From: Gordius sp. MW1
Lineage: Eukaryota > Nematomorpha > Gordioida > Gordea > Gordiidae
Direction: 5' to 3'
Length of the DNA stretch: 64,000 bases
Assembly (NCBI GenBank): GCA_964036665.1
Contig: OZ038528.1
Span: forward strand, 15,608,245-15,672,244
Part shown: positions 33,225-43,408 of the stretch, piece after piece
Layout: every line of letters begins with the position of its first letter
Position numbering within the stretch: position 1 is the first letter of the stretch
Program-made: the position numbers and the translations under genes
Notes under the pieces: generated by a model
The model's database searches: none
What the model was told of the DNA's origin: nothing
What the model saw: only the letters and a program-made list of their open reading frames with translations

Positions 33225-34130
33225 CTAACTCTCACTAGCCGGGTTCATCTCATCCCGTTTATCAACGGATGAGTTAATCAAGCAAATCACTCACACCCAA
33301 GACCCGCTCCTCGATAGCGCCCTTCAGGCGTGGGAAGACCTCAAACTTGATTCCGCAACTCACCCAACTGGAACCACCCAAAAGGAATGGGATTTACCAC
33401 TGATAGCACGTTCCGTAGCTTACCTCACTTCGAACAACCTATCTTTGGGAAATCTCCACTTCAATTGGGCATCCTCCGGGGGTTACGAATGGCTCGAGCG
33501 AGGCCCTACCAAGCCAAAACCTAGAATTACACTTGTCGGGCGAGAAACTTCGAATAGCTGTAGGCCTACGCCTCGGCTGCGACATTGTGTCCCCATTCAA
33601 TTGCGACCTCTGTCGCCAATTCGTTCTAGCAAACGGCCATCATCTTCTCCACTGCCAATACAGCAAGGGGCGGCATCCCCGCCATGCCTCAATAAATAAA
33701 ATAATCGGACAATTTTTGAAGAAAGCCGGCTTTCCCAACTCAATGTAACCCACTGGCCTAAGCTCCATAGACGGTAAAGACCCGACAATGTAACAATTAT
33801 CCCGTGGGCTCGTGGCTTAAACCCTTGTTGGGACTTCACGGCAGTGGATATATTTGCCAAATCTAACGCCTCTCCCGACCTCATCTCTTCTACTGAGAGA
33901 AAGAAAGTGGACAAATACAAATACCTCAGCAATATTATTTTTGTACCAGTGGTAACCACGACCCTCGGTAATTTAGGTCCCGAGGGCAGCCATTTCCTCA
34001 AACAAATATCAAAATATGTATCCCCCTTTACACAGGATCCCAACGAATTCTTTTACCTTAAGCAGAAAATCACCATGGAAATTGTAAAATCTAATACAAT
34101 CTCAATCCATGGATCGATGCCAGCTCATTA
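33225..34130 (+). pseudogene. LINE copy 1: C-terminal zinc motif and restriction-like endonuclease
   Basis: Downstream of the inserted hAT element the frame resumes in pieces. A CDLCRQ...HHLLHCQ Cys-His motif (33,605-33,660) is followed by GRHPRHASINKIIGQFLKKA. Then come the endonuclease residues: RPDNVT-type (intact in copy 2, damaged here near 33,778), WDFTAVDIFA (33,831-33,858), and the end QKITMEIVKSNTISIHGSMP before TAA at 34,129-34,131. The endonuclease nicks the target for target-primed reverse transcription. Confidence 0.82.
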
Positions 34131-34380
34131 ATTTAATATATTTATGCATACAACATACTTAATTACTTGGAAATAAACTTCTATCGACAAAAAAAACTTC
34201 ACCTTTTTAATTATTTTTATTCTTCAGTATCAAAATTATTTAAATTTTTTTTAGTCGATAGAAGTTTATCCCCAAATAATTATGTATGTTATATGCAAAA
34301 ATATATTAAATTAATGAGCTGGCATCGATCCATGGATTGAGATTGTATTAGATTTTACAATTTCCATGGTGATTTTCTGC

Positions 34381-34965
34381 TTAATGTAAAAGAATTCGTT
34401 GGGATTTGAGGAATTGGCTACCCTCGGGACCTAAATTACCGGGGGTCGTGGTTACTACTGGTACAAAAATAATATTGCTGAGGTATTTGTATTTGTCCAC
34501 TTTCTTTCTCTCGGTAGAAGAGATGAGGTCGGGAGAGGCGTTAGATTTGGCAAATATATCCACTGCCGTGAAGTCCCAACAAGCGTTTAAGCCACGAGCC
34601 CACGGGATAATTGTTACATTGTCGGGTCTTTTACCGTCTATGGAGCTTAGGCTAGTGGGTTCCATTGAGTTGGGAAAGCCGGCTTTCTTCAAAAATTGTC
34701 CGATTATTTTATTTATTGAGGCATGGCGGGGATGCCGCCCCTTGCTGTATTGGCAGTGGAGAGGATGATGGCCGTTTGCTAGAACGGGTTGGCGACAGAG
34801 GTCGCAATTGAATGGGGGGGGGGACACAATGTCGCAGCCGAGGCGTAGGCCTACAGCTATTCGAAGTTCCTCACCCGACAAGTGTAACCCTAGGTTTTGG
34901 CTTGGTAGGGCCTCGAGCCATTCGTAACCCCCGGAGGATGCCCAATTGAAGTGGAGATTTCCCAA
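34381..34965 (-). pseudogene. LINE copy 2: zinc motif and restriction-like endonuclease
   Basis: A 194-codon frame contains the Cys-His motif (CDLCRQ...HHPLHCQ), GRHPRHASINKIIGQFLKKA, EPTSLSSIDGKRPDNVTIIP with the endonuclease Pro-Asp, and WDFTAVDIFAKSNA. This copy keeps the RPD residues that are damaged in copy 1, so it is the better reference for the domain. The C-terminal end is frame-shifted near 34,400. Confidence 0.85.
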
Positions 34966-35440
34966 AGATAGGTTGTTCGAAGTGAGGTAAGCTACGGAAC
35001 GTGCTATCAGTGGTAAATCCCATTCCTTTTGAATGGTTCCAGTTGGGTGAGTTGCGGAATCAAGTTTAAGGTCTTCCCACGCCTGAGGGGCGCTGTCGAG
35101 GAGCGGGTCTTGGGTGTGAGTGATTTGCTTGATTAACTCATCCGTTGATAAACGGGATGAGATGAACCCGGCTAGTGAGAGTTAGTGGGGGGGGGGTCAT
35201 TATTTTGGAAACCATGCGTCGGAGGACTGATCCAACAATGGGTCGGATCGAACCATCTGGTTTTTTTAAAGCAATCAGTTTTCCACCAAATAGGAGAGGA
35301 ACTATTTCAGGAGGAAAATGTCCCCGCCTTATTATGTTACAAAGGTTGGTTAAGTTGGCTAGGAGAGCATGTGAGCCGCTAAGTTGAGGTTTGATGAGGT
35401 CCTGAAGGTAAATTGTTCGTATACCATCGAGTCCCCCGGC

Positions 35441-35719
35441 TTAGTCTTTTTTGAAAGACATAAGAGCATAGGCTACTTCCTGGAGAGTGAAGTCCATGAG
35501 GGGAATATCTGAGACGTTTAGGAGGTTAGGCGGTAATGGATGACATTGGGGGTGTTTTTGCTGGAGGACGTCCAAGGTTATATTGGTATTTGGCGCTATT
35601 GAGTCATCCGATTCCAGGATTTTAAGAGCTGAACGGATTTCCATGTTGTTGATTTTGTTGGCTATCCTTTTAGCTTTGTTGTCAACTGGGTGATGGTTGT
35701 GCTTCAAGGGTGGTTTCAA
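35441..35719 (-). pseudogene. LINE copy 2: linker before RT
   Basis: The frame matches 30,670-30,946 of copy 1 almost residue for residue (LKHNHHPVDNKAKRIANKIN and on) and stops at the same TAA (35,441-35,443), inside the KKD-AGGLDG segment. Confidence 0.8.
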
Positions 35720-35977
35720 GGAATTAAGGAGATCAAATTTAAAAATTGATGCTTTAATGTCTTTTGAAAGGTGCTTTGTAGCAGAGTTGGGGATGGCTAG
35801 AGTGTGAAAACTGAGGGTAAAGAGGCTTTCCCAATTCTTATGATTAGCCGGGTTGTGTATGATTGAGGCAATAATTTGGTTTAGATGGGTACTAAAACAT
35901 TCTTGAGCACCTCTGGGAATTCTAGAGATGGTAAATAGGTTTTTGGAGGCCTATTATTTGGCTAGCCCCAAGAAGAG

Positions 35978-36201
35978 TCATTTTGTTTCGTTCGGGGGAT
36001 TCACAGGAGCAAGCACGTGCTCAGGGGTTGCGTTGTGGTGGCTGTTAAAGTAACTATTATTGGAGATTGTTGATGTACTTGAGGGTAATGAGTTTGATAA
36101 TGGGCAACGGTTATCACGGGGGCCATGGATGATAAATTTGCCAGCTTTAGTGAGTGTAAAAGTCTTATTGCAAGATGGGCAATTTGTGGTAGGCATGTCA
36201 A
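35978..36201 (-). pseudogene. LINE copy 2: N-terminal zinc segment
   Basis: Begins MPTTNCPSCNKTFTLTKAGK, closely matching copy 1 but with one more residue in the finger (TFTLTK against TFLTK), which restores a regular spacing. The frame is lost near 35,978. Confidence 0.8.
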
Positions 36202-36790
36202 AAGGGAGAAAGTAATGTAGCAGCTTACATATAAGAAATAGACATCGTTATATTGGATGGGTATAGTGAAAGGATAAGGGAAAACTTAAGGATATAGTGG
36301 GGAGCATTGATGTTGTTTTAAAGAAAAAATAATAATTTTTGTTACCTTGATTAGAAAAATTATTTTGTAAAAGAAGTGAGATTGCATATTGTAAAGGTTG
36401 GTTCTAATTATGTTAATAGGTGCCTAATAAGGAGCATTGATGTTGTTTTATAGCAAAAAATAATAATAATTTTTGTTACCTTGATTAGATAAATTATTTT
36501 GAAAAAGATATGAGATTGCATATTGATAAGGTTGGTTCTGATTATGTTAAAAGTTGCCTAATATATTGTATATAATTTGAATTTTTGGGTATTTAACTTT
36601 AGGTCTAAATATGTGTTGATTAAAAGAAAAATTAAACTAAGGATGTTAATAAAATAGTGATAAGAGATGTATAAATAGTTGAAATACTGTGAAGGGTTTC
36701 GAGGTTAATAAATGGAGGATTCTGTATGCTTTTGATAGTAGTGATAATGTAATTTTGGATTGATTGTTTTCAAAATTAAATTGCTGTATG

Positions 36791-37380
36791 ATTAGACCTG
36801 GATTAAAATATTGTTTGATTTCGTTTTTAGCTATTATTGATTTGACTGTCGTTGGGTGTGTCCCTTATTGTTAGGTACATTAGTTTATGCTAATGTGTTG
36901 AAAAGAACCCTTTTGAATGTGTGATGAGTTTATGGGTAGGTAGGTGAGTAATTCATAATTTGTAGTGTGAAGTTGTAGTTCATTATTAATTTAAACTACA
37001 TAAATATATATTCATAAATCAAATGAGATTATGTTTAAATTTATTAATTGAATCATTTGCAAAATTATAATATTTCAATTGAATGCGAACAGATACTGTA
37101 TGCTATCATATATATATAGATCACTATAATGAATCATTAAAATAAATTTAGTAATCAAAATCTGTGGAATCAATTAGTTTCATAAATCGCACTTTAATTT
37201 GTCGATTAAAATTGAAATTAGAGGGAGGCAATAATGATTAAGGGACCATATTTTTTAGTCATAATTTGATAAAATATCTAAGATTTTTTGGATTCCACCC
37301 CCTGGCTACGCCCATGCACACCGTAATTTTCCTTACTCTCGCGTTGGATACCAAAATTTGAAACACGTTCGAAAGGGATT
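36791..37380. other. AT-rich interior of composite element
   Basis: No coding sequence recognised. 37,210-37,318 holds a GGGCGTAGCCA-type repeat (agggaggcaataatgatt; ccccctggctacgcccatgc). Confidence 0.5.
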
Positions 37381-37558
37381 CGGTTAAATCTTTAACGCTT
37401 TCGGGTCGCGCCGGGTCGGGTTCGGGTTGAAAATTTTAAAATGCATTTGGGTCGAGGGCTGAAAAATTTAAAATGTTTTCGGGTGGGTTCGGGTTGAAAA
37501 TTTAAAAAAAAAATTGGGTCGGGGTCTGGTTGAAAAAAAGTGACTTTGCAGGTGTCTA

Positions 37559-39068
37559 CCTGCTATACTAAAATCGCCTTCTCTATCATTATATAAGTGC
37601 TGTTCCACCTCACTACTATGTCAAGTTTTGCCTTTGTGTAATTAATTGGTGGGTCTAATTCTTTACATATAGCCTTTAATCATAAAATATATTTGGGTTG
37701 TCTTGCAATTTTTATCAAAGTCCATAATTCAATTAAATGATCCACGTTCCCCATATCTTATTTAAATTTGAAAATTTTGAAAATAAACTTTTTCTTTGTA
37801 GCGGGAAAATAACTAAAATGCGGTAAGATAAAATTAGCTACATATTTGAGTCTCGTCTATTTAAATTGAACTTAAAAAAATAAAATTGGATTTTTTTAAG
37901 GATTCGATTAGGATTTTCGAATCTTATTAGCCTAAATATTCGCGAGCTTACACTTATGGATTCGAATTCGAATTTGATTCCAAATTTTGAATCAAATTCC
38001 AAATCTCGAATCGAATCTCGAATATTTCCCACAGGCGTAGTTGAGACCTTTCTTCCAATTGTAGCCCATGAATTACAGAAAAGCAACTAACGTAGCCACG
38101 AGCAATGCGAATTTCACCTCGTGTTTGTATATTTTAGGGATTCAAACGTAGCGGTTGTTAAGAGGTCCTCAAGCCTTTGTCATAAAGCTTTATATCTGCT
38201 AGTGCTCATTCTATCGTACGCGGAGGCATGAGAGCTGGTAGTCTTTGTACCGTAAGCGTTGTCCCCATCGCGATTATTTTTCTGATTGAGTGAGCTGTTA
38301 TACCCATCATTTGAGAGAGGCATATTGCAGCTTAATTAATAATCAGCTTCAAAAAATTAAAAAAATTATTGTACTTATAGTGAGAGATGAAGATATAGAT
38401 TTAGCCAGCATGCGACACTCCTTTTACTTTTTATAAATTATGAAGGGGAGAGATCTTGAAGGCATGATAGGAATCTAATGCAAACAAAATAATAAGCTAT
38501 TTAAAGCAATTGTGATTAAATTCTCAGTCTTAAAAATTCAATCCACTCTTGCTCTTCTTGTCCCAGATCTTCATCCTGATTTTTTTTATAAAGGAATAAA
38601 ACCACATTTTATTATCATCCTTAGGAATTTCGGATTTTGTTAATTAATAGCTTTTATATTTCATAAATCTTGTAAAAATATTTAGGCGTCTCATCTTACA
38701 AAACATTGCTTCTAAATAGTAACAATCAAATATGATGTAATATCAAAACTAACAAATATAAACTAAACACATTATTTATAACAATCAAATTTAAAAGAAG
38801 TATCACAGTGTTTATACTGTGTACTGATATGGTAAATAAGGTTACTTTTAAGATTAAAAAATTTAATGTCGAATAAAATATTTAAGAAAACGGTAAAAAT
38901 GCATTATTTTAGAGCAGTGGTTCCCATTCAGATACTTCTTTCTATGACTGTTTGACCGAGACGAGAGGAGAATTCGAAAAACAGAGTCGAAATCAGGACG
39001 AGAATTTTGTAATCGAGACGTGATTTGATAGTGGCTCGGCTTCAAATTTTCTTTATTGGCCATCATAA
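37559..39068. other. AT-rich region with repeats and one coding-like patch
   Basis: 37,920-38,050 holds an internally repetitive gattcgaattcgaat / ctcgaatcgaatct stretch with cacaggcgtagttgagacc. A possible hAT end (cagtggttcccattcag) is at 38,925. The patch at 38,107-38,330 is described separately. No RNA gene was seen. Confidence 0.5.
38107..38330 (-). pseudogene. Coding-like patch, family unknown
   Basis: On the minus strand an ATG-initiated frame starts MPLSNDGYNSSLNQKNNRDG and runs hydrophilic and serine-rich to RYKAL. A single TGA follows, then the same frame continues QRLEDLLTTATFESLKYTNT. It looks like a short real coding segment with one nonsense change. I do not recognise the family. 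It may be an exon or a transposon fragment. Confidence 0.3.
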
Positions 39069-39602
39069 TCTATATATATATATATAAATCCGTTTTCTTT
39101 GTCATCTAATAACTCCTAAAGTTCTCTACCGATTTTAGTGCTTACCCCCATCTAGCGGACGAAAGATACAATGTTTTTATACTTAGTTTTTAGTTATGGT
39201 GCTATTCATTTGCCTTAATGCTTTGTCTTTTGTGTCTCTATTTTTTACTCAACTACGTTTTTGGGAAGTTCGGTTATTAATATTACAAGTACAAAACATT
39301 AATTTAACTTTAAGATGATAAATGCCAGACAATAACGTTCCGATTCAATTTTGGCATACATATTACGATGTATTAATGGAATAATTAGCGGCATTTTAAA
39401 ATATAATTTTCTAATAGCTCATACAACTATATTTTACGTTTGTCGACTCTACTTTAGTTTTACGGGCAGTAATGGATATCCTTTGTACCAAATAAGATCG
39501 ACCGAGGATGGTGGTAACGTGACAACCATTTAACTGCGGAACGCAATAGTGTAGGTAGCTAACCCTTGGGTTGTTCCATAATATCCTTTGTTACTAAATT
39601 AA
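39069..39602 (+). mobile_element. Helitron 5' end and Rep-region remnant
   Basis: The terminus tctatatatatatatataaa follows an A, as Helitron 5' ends do, and is trailed by the usual ctcctaaagttctctaccgattttagtg-like sequence. Downstream, a translation reads NGYPLYQIRSTEDGGNVTTI, stop, LRNAIV, stop, VANPWVVP (39,470-39,590), matching the Rep-proximal GYPLYRRR...DGG...WVVPY signature of Helitron proteins. The frame is then cut by a B repeat at 39,603. Confidence 0.75.
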
Positions 39603-39790
39603 CTCGGGCCTTCGGCCCTCGTGGGAAGGGGGAGGGGAGAAGGGAAGGGAAGGGAAGGGGGGACGACTCATCTATACTTCGTATAAATGTATCATATTTG
39701 CCATGCAATTTATGGGCGAGAAAGGTGGGAAGGGGCGAGAATGCTTATAGGGGGGTATTCAATGCCTAATGATTAATTAATTATTAATTT
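39603..39790 (+). repeat. B repeat (forward copy) inside Helitron
   Basis: A complete head: ctcgggccttcggccctcg hairpin, a GGGAAGGGGGAGGGG tract, gacgactcatctatacttcg, tttgccatgcaatttatggg, and gcttataggggggtattcaa. It begins at a sharp boundary with the Helitron reading frame. Confidence 0.82.
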
Positions 39791-40009
39791 TTATGCAAAT
39801 TTTCCATTTATGGGCAAAATGTAATATAGGCAAAATGTAATATAGGCAAGGGTTAGGGTTAGATTTAGTGTTTGCATCTAGTTGCGTATTACATTAGTTT
39901 TTATGGCCTTTAGTGATTATGGGTCTAACAAACATTATATTATAAAACATCACAATGTTAAGAATTTGCAGAATTGTTGGGAGAATGAATTTGAACAATT
40001 TTTAATTAA

Positions 40010-41410
40010 AAAAATCAAAAATTTGGCCAATGGTCATTTTTTCTCCATTGGTCAGTACCAACAGATACTCTATAAGTCAATGATAGCCAAAAAAACGGAA
40101 AAAAAAATTTTGATGCTCACTTTGGCCAATGGTCATTTTTTTCCATTGGTCAGCAGCCAGCACACGGTAAAAGTGGATATAAATTCATAAGAGTAAAAAA
40201 AAACGAAAAAAAAATTTTCGAATCACATTTTGGCCAATGGTCATTTTTTTCCATTGGTCAGCAGCCAGGACACGGTAAAAGTGGATATAAATTCATAATA
40301 GTCAAAAAAAACGAAAAAAAAATTTTCGAATCACATTTTGGCCAATGGTCATTTTTTTCCATTGGTCAGCAGCCAGGACACGGTAAAAGTGGATATAAAT
40401 TTATAATAGTCAAAAAAAAACGAAAAAATATTTTCGAATCACATTTTGGCCAATGGTCATTTTTTTCATTGGTCAGCAGCCAGCGGACGGCCAAAAAGTC
40501 ATAATAGCAATGGTAAGAACAGGAACAATCATAATAGTCAAAAAAAAATGAAAAAAATAATTTCGATTCACATTTTGGCCAATGGTCATTTTTTCCATCG
40601 GTCAGGAGCCAGCGGACGGCCAAAAAGTCATAATAGCAATGGTAGGAACAGGAACAATCATAATAGTCCAAAAAAATGAAAAAAATAATTTCGATTCACA
40701 TTTTGGCCAATGGTCATTTTTTTCATCGGTCAGGAACCAGCGAACGGCCAAAAAGTCATAATAGCAATGGTAGGAACAGGAACAATCATAATAGTCAAAA
40801 AAAAACGAAAAAAAAAATTTCGATTCACATTTTGGCCAATGGTCATTTTTTCCATCGGTCAGGAGCCAGCGGACGGCCAAAAAGTCATAATAGCAATGGT
40901 AGTAACAGAAACAATCATAATAGTCAAAAAAAAACGAAAAAATAAACTCGGATTCACATTTTGGCCAATGGTCATTTTTTTCATTGGTCAGCAGCCAGCG
41001 GACGGCCAAAAAGTCTTATTATCAATGATAGTAACAAGAACAATCATAAGAGTCAAAAAAAAGTCCGGGATTCTAACCCAAAAACTAGTTAAATTGCATA
41101 GCAATTAAAAGTAAACAACTTTTATTTATGTTTATTATATAAAATTAATAAAATGAAACAATAATAGAACAAGCGGACGACCAAAAAGTCATATTATCAA
41201 TGGGGCACCTCTTATGCATTAATTTAAAAAATAACACAGCGAGGGAGATAGAGATGAGGGGTGGGGCACCTCTTTCTTATGCATTAATTTAAAAAATCGA
41301 TAACCTAATATACCCAATGCAAACTAATAACAAACAGCGTGACAAACAGCGTAACGTGACATCGGTAAACAAAATCAAAAGCGAGCCCATAAATTGCATA
41401 GCAATTAATA
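40010..41410 (+). repeat. Satellite array 10 (forward), two linker types, ends in family terminus
   Basis: Short-linker units (about 40,010-40,440, each with gcagccaggacacggtaaaa, then gtggatataaattcataa) are followed by five units of about 125-128 bp with agtcataatagcaatggta, tandem to 41,050. The right edge has aaaagcgagcccataaattgc and atagcaattaa (41,379-41,410). With the B repeat it forms one block inserted in the Helitron. Confidence 0.87.
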
Positions 41411-42500
41411 TAAAGCACAATATTAACATGGACAAAACTATGACATAACTTTAATTATTCTTTAAGATTTATGCCTACAAAGTGGAAACAAAGCTTTGAA
41501 TCCTAAGTTTGCCTGCATTTAATCGATCTGTTGCTGTTTCATTCTATGTAGACTTACATCGTGAACAAAAATACAATGAAGGTGATCTTTTGTCTTACCT
41601 GCGATCCAATTTTCAAAGCTAACGACGCAACATAAAGCCATTTACACTAAGATTTTGCTTGCAGTTAATAAAGGTTAAGGAGAAGTCTTCTTCTTAGATG
41701 CTCCAAAAGGAACTGGTAAAACTGTCCTACTTACATGATCCTGGCAACTATTCGTTCCCAAATTAATATAACCGTGGCTCTAGCATCTTCCGTAACGGCT
41801 GCCACATAGTTACCCGGTAGAAAAACTGCTCATTCAACATTATAGTCGCCTTTTAACGCTCATTAAAGTGAAACTCCAATGTGCAACATTTCTAGAAGAT
41901 AAGGAAAGGGTAAAGTATTGCAGAAGTGCAAACTTATCGTTTGGGATGAATGCACAATGGCTCATAAAAAATAGGCCGAAGCTCTAATCGGTCGCAGGAT
42001 TTACAAGGAACTCTCAAACCTTTTGGTAACGCAACATTATTTTTTGCAGGAGGTTTCAGCACCCCAGCGGACAAAATTAATACCTGCACAAAAAACTCTA
42101 TTTTGTTGCCTTATGTCAAAACGTTACTAGCTACTAATATGCGTGTAGTATTACAAAATCATCCTGAATTTAAGATATTCTCCCATAAATTGCTAGAAAT
42201 TGGGAAGGGAACCGTGCACATTGATATATGCTCAGGACGGATTTCTGTTACTACCAACATCTTGAATTTTGTTCCATCTAAAACTGCTTTGGTTGTTTCC
42301 AAATATTAGCCCCCATTCATGATCGACTTTGGCTCCGCCAACGGGCTATTCTCGCCCCCAAGAATAATGTCGTCCACGAGCTTAACAATCTCATTCTGTC
42401 TAACATTCAAGGCAATCCAATTACTTAGAAGTCTATTGACAGTGTTCTTGTTACTGATGACGCTGTTAATTATAATGTGGTATTATCGCGCGGTATACTT
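41411..42500 (+). pseudogene. Helitron Pif1-like helicase remnant
   Basis: After the inserted block, plus-strand frames show helicase features: REQKYNEGDLLSYLRSNF-type text (41,560-41,620), FFLDAPKGTGKT (Walker A, 41,690-41,725), a WDECTM-like motif II (reads VWDECTMAHK, 41,940-41,970), and LPYVKTLLATNMRVVLQN (42,103-42,160). KNNVVHELNNLILSNIQGNP follows (42,360-42,425). Many stops and frame shifts show long decay. Order and strand fit the Rep remnant at 39,069-39,602, so both halves come from one element. Confidence 0.82.
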
Positions 42501-42560
42501 ATATTTTTTTAAATAGGTATTCTTGCATTTTGGATAGCATATATCTTAGTAAGATTTGGT

Positions 42561-43110
42561 CTAACAACGGTCTCCTGCTATATGTCCTAAATACATAACC
42601 TGTTCTACAGCAAAAACGCATTTCTTTTCAGCAACGCGTAAACCTTTTGCTTTAATTAATTTTAATACAGTTATAAAACGCTTGTCATGTTCATCCCTAG
42701 TGGAACCAGTGACCAAGATAACGTCTAAATAAGAGTGTATGCCTTCTAAATTTAAAAATATTGAGGCCCTTGTTCTTTGAAAAATTGCTGCTGACACACT
42801 CAAACCAACAGGGAAACGTTTAAATGCAAATAAACCCTTTTCTATATTAATAATCAATAATTTGGATTTACTAGTTACGCGCAATTGCAAATAGGCATTA
42901 GGCAGATCAATTTTTGAAAAATATTTTGCGCCTTTTAAATTTGCTAGTACCATTTCAATTCTAGGGATATTTTACATCTACAACACATTTATTTATTGTT
43001 TTTCGATAACCGGCACACACCCTTATTGTTCCATCAAGTTTTTTTACCTGAACTAAAAGTGTTGCTCAATCCGAATATTCTACAGGCTCGATTGCATCAT
43101 CTTTCAACCA
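42561..43110 (-). pseudogene. Ty3/gypsy reverse transcriptase fragment
   Basis: The 130-codon frame contains FSKIDLPNAYLQLRV, FKRFPVGLSVSAAIFQR and SYLDVILVTGSTRDEHDKRF. The catalytic YLDD is YLDV, so the second metal-binding aspartate is lost. Upstream (42,960-43,110) lie KLDGTIRVCAGYRKTINKCV and NTWLKDDAIEPVEYSD, separated by stops. It is a different gypsy lineage from the element at 1-3,650 and no gag, integrase or LTR is attached. Confidence 0.85.
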
Positions 43111-43284
43111 AGTGTTAATAAACTTGGTTCTTCCATACGAGTGGATGCGCCGAGCTGGGCAAAATGGTAGAGCGCTTTTATCTTTAATTTTACGCGGACA
43201 CAATATTCATACCCTTAGTAGCAACCACAATTGGAATTTAAGCGTTGAAGCTCTCGCTCCTGAAACAAATTGGAAAAGCGATCT

Positions 43285-43395
43285 CCAGCGGTCTCTTTAG
43301 ATTTGAAAGAGTACTTTTTTATCAGGCAAAAGATCACAATGGAAATCGTTAAATCCAACACGATTTCTATACACGGAGCAATGCCATCCGTTTAG
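43285..43395 (+). pseudogene. C-terminal relic of a third LINE of the RLE family
   Basis: The translation FFIRQKITMEIVKSNTISIH, then GAMPSV and TAG, matches the last residues of the LINE at 30-34 kb (YLKQKITMEIVKSNTISIHG, SMPAH). DNA differs at many synonymous positions, so this is a separate, older or different subfamily, truncated at its 5' side. Confidence 0.75.
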
Positions 43396-43408
43396 TTATA
43401 GCGCGTTT

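Larger units (their letters stand above)
29860..34200 (+). mobile_element. LINE copy 1, restriction-like-endonuclease class, 3' tail present
   Basis: A single-ORF non-LTR retrotransposon: leader (29,860-30,200), N-terminal zinc-binding segment, RT, then a Cys-His motif and a C-terminal PD-(D/E)XK-type endonuclease. It ends with ataaacttctatcgac plus an A-run at about 34,184-34,191. The order (zinc, RT, zinc, endonuclease) fits the R2/NeSL/CRE-like grade rather than LINEs with an AP endonuclease. Several stops and the hAT insertion at 32,063-33,217 inactivate it. It faces copy 2 tail to tail. Confidence 0.88.
34240..36790 (-). mobile_element. LINE copy 2, tail to tail with copy 1, internally deleted
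   Basis: The minus strand from 36,790 to 34,240 repeats the leader, zinc segment, linker and endonuclease of copy 1. The tail (ttttttttagtcgatagaag at 34,243-34,262) faces that of copy 1 across about 50 bases. The RT core is missing: the sequence passes from catggtttccaaaataat directly to gaccccccccccactaactc (35,185-35,212), removing the segment matching 31,187-32,047 of copy 1. The leader carries a duplicated segment of about 130 bp (36,300-36,425 and 36,430-36,560). Confidence 0.87.
28311..37558 (-). mobile_element. Composite hAT-like element holding nested LINEs
   Basis: The left end tagagaactgcacgggtgac (28,311) matches one end of the small element at 32,063-33,217; the right end tgactttgcaggtgtcta (37,541-37,558) matches its other end at 16 of 18 positions. 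Subterminal gggtcgggttcgggttgaaa repeats are present on both sides (28,370-28,470; 37,405-37,530). Flanks gttgctat (28,303-28,310) and cctgctat (37,559-37,566) agree at 6 of 8 positions, as expected for an old target duplication. Most of the 9.2-kb interior is two LINE copies. The single-insertion reading is inference; two separate partial copies are the alternative. Confidence 0.6.

Noticed and set aside
43150-43180. A-box-like gctgggcaaaatggtagagc
   Set aside because: It resembles a tRNA D arm, but no B box lies at a fitting distance and no cloverleaf forms.
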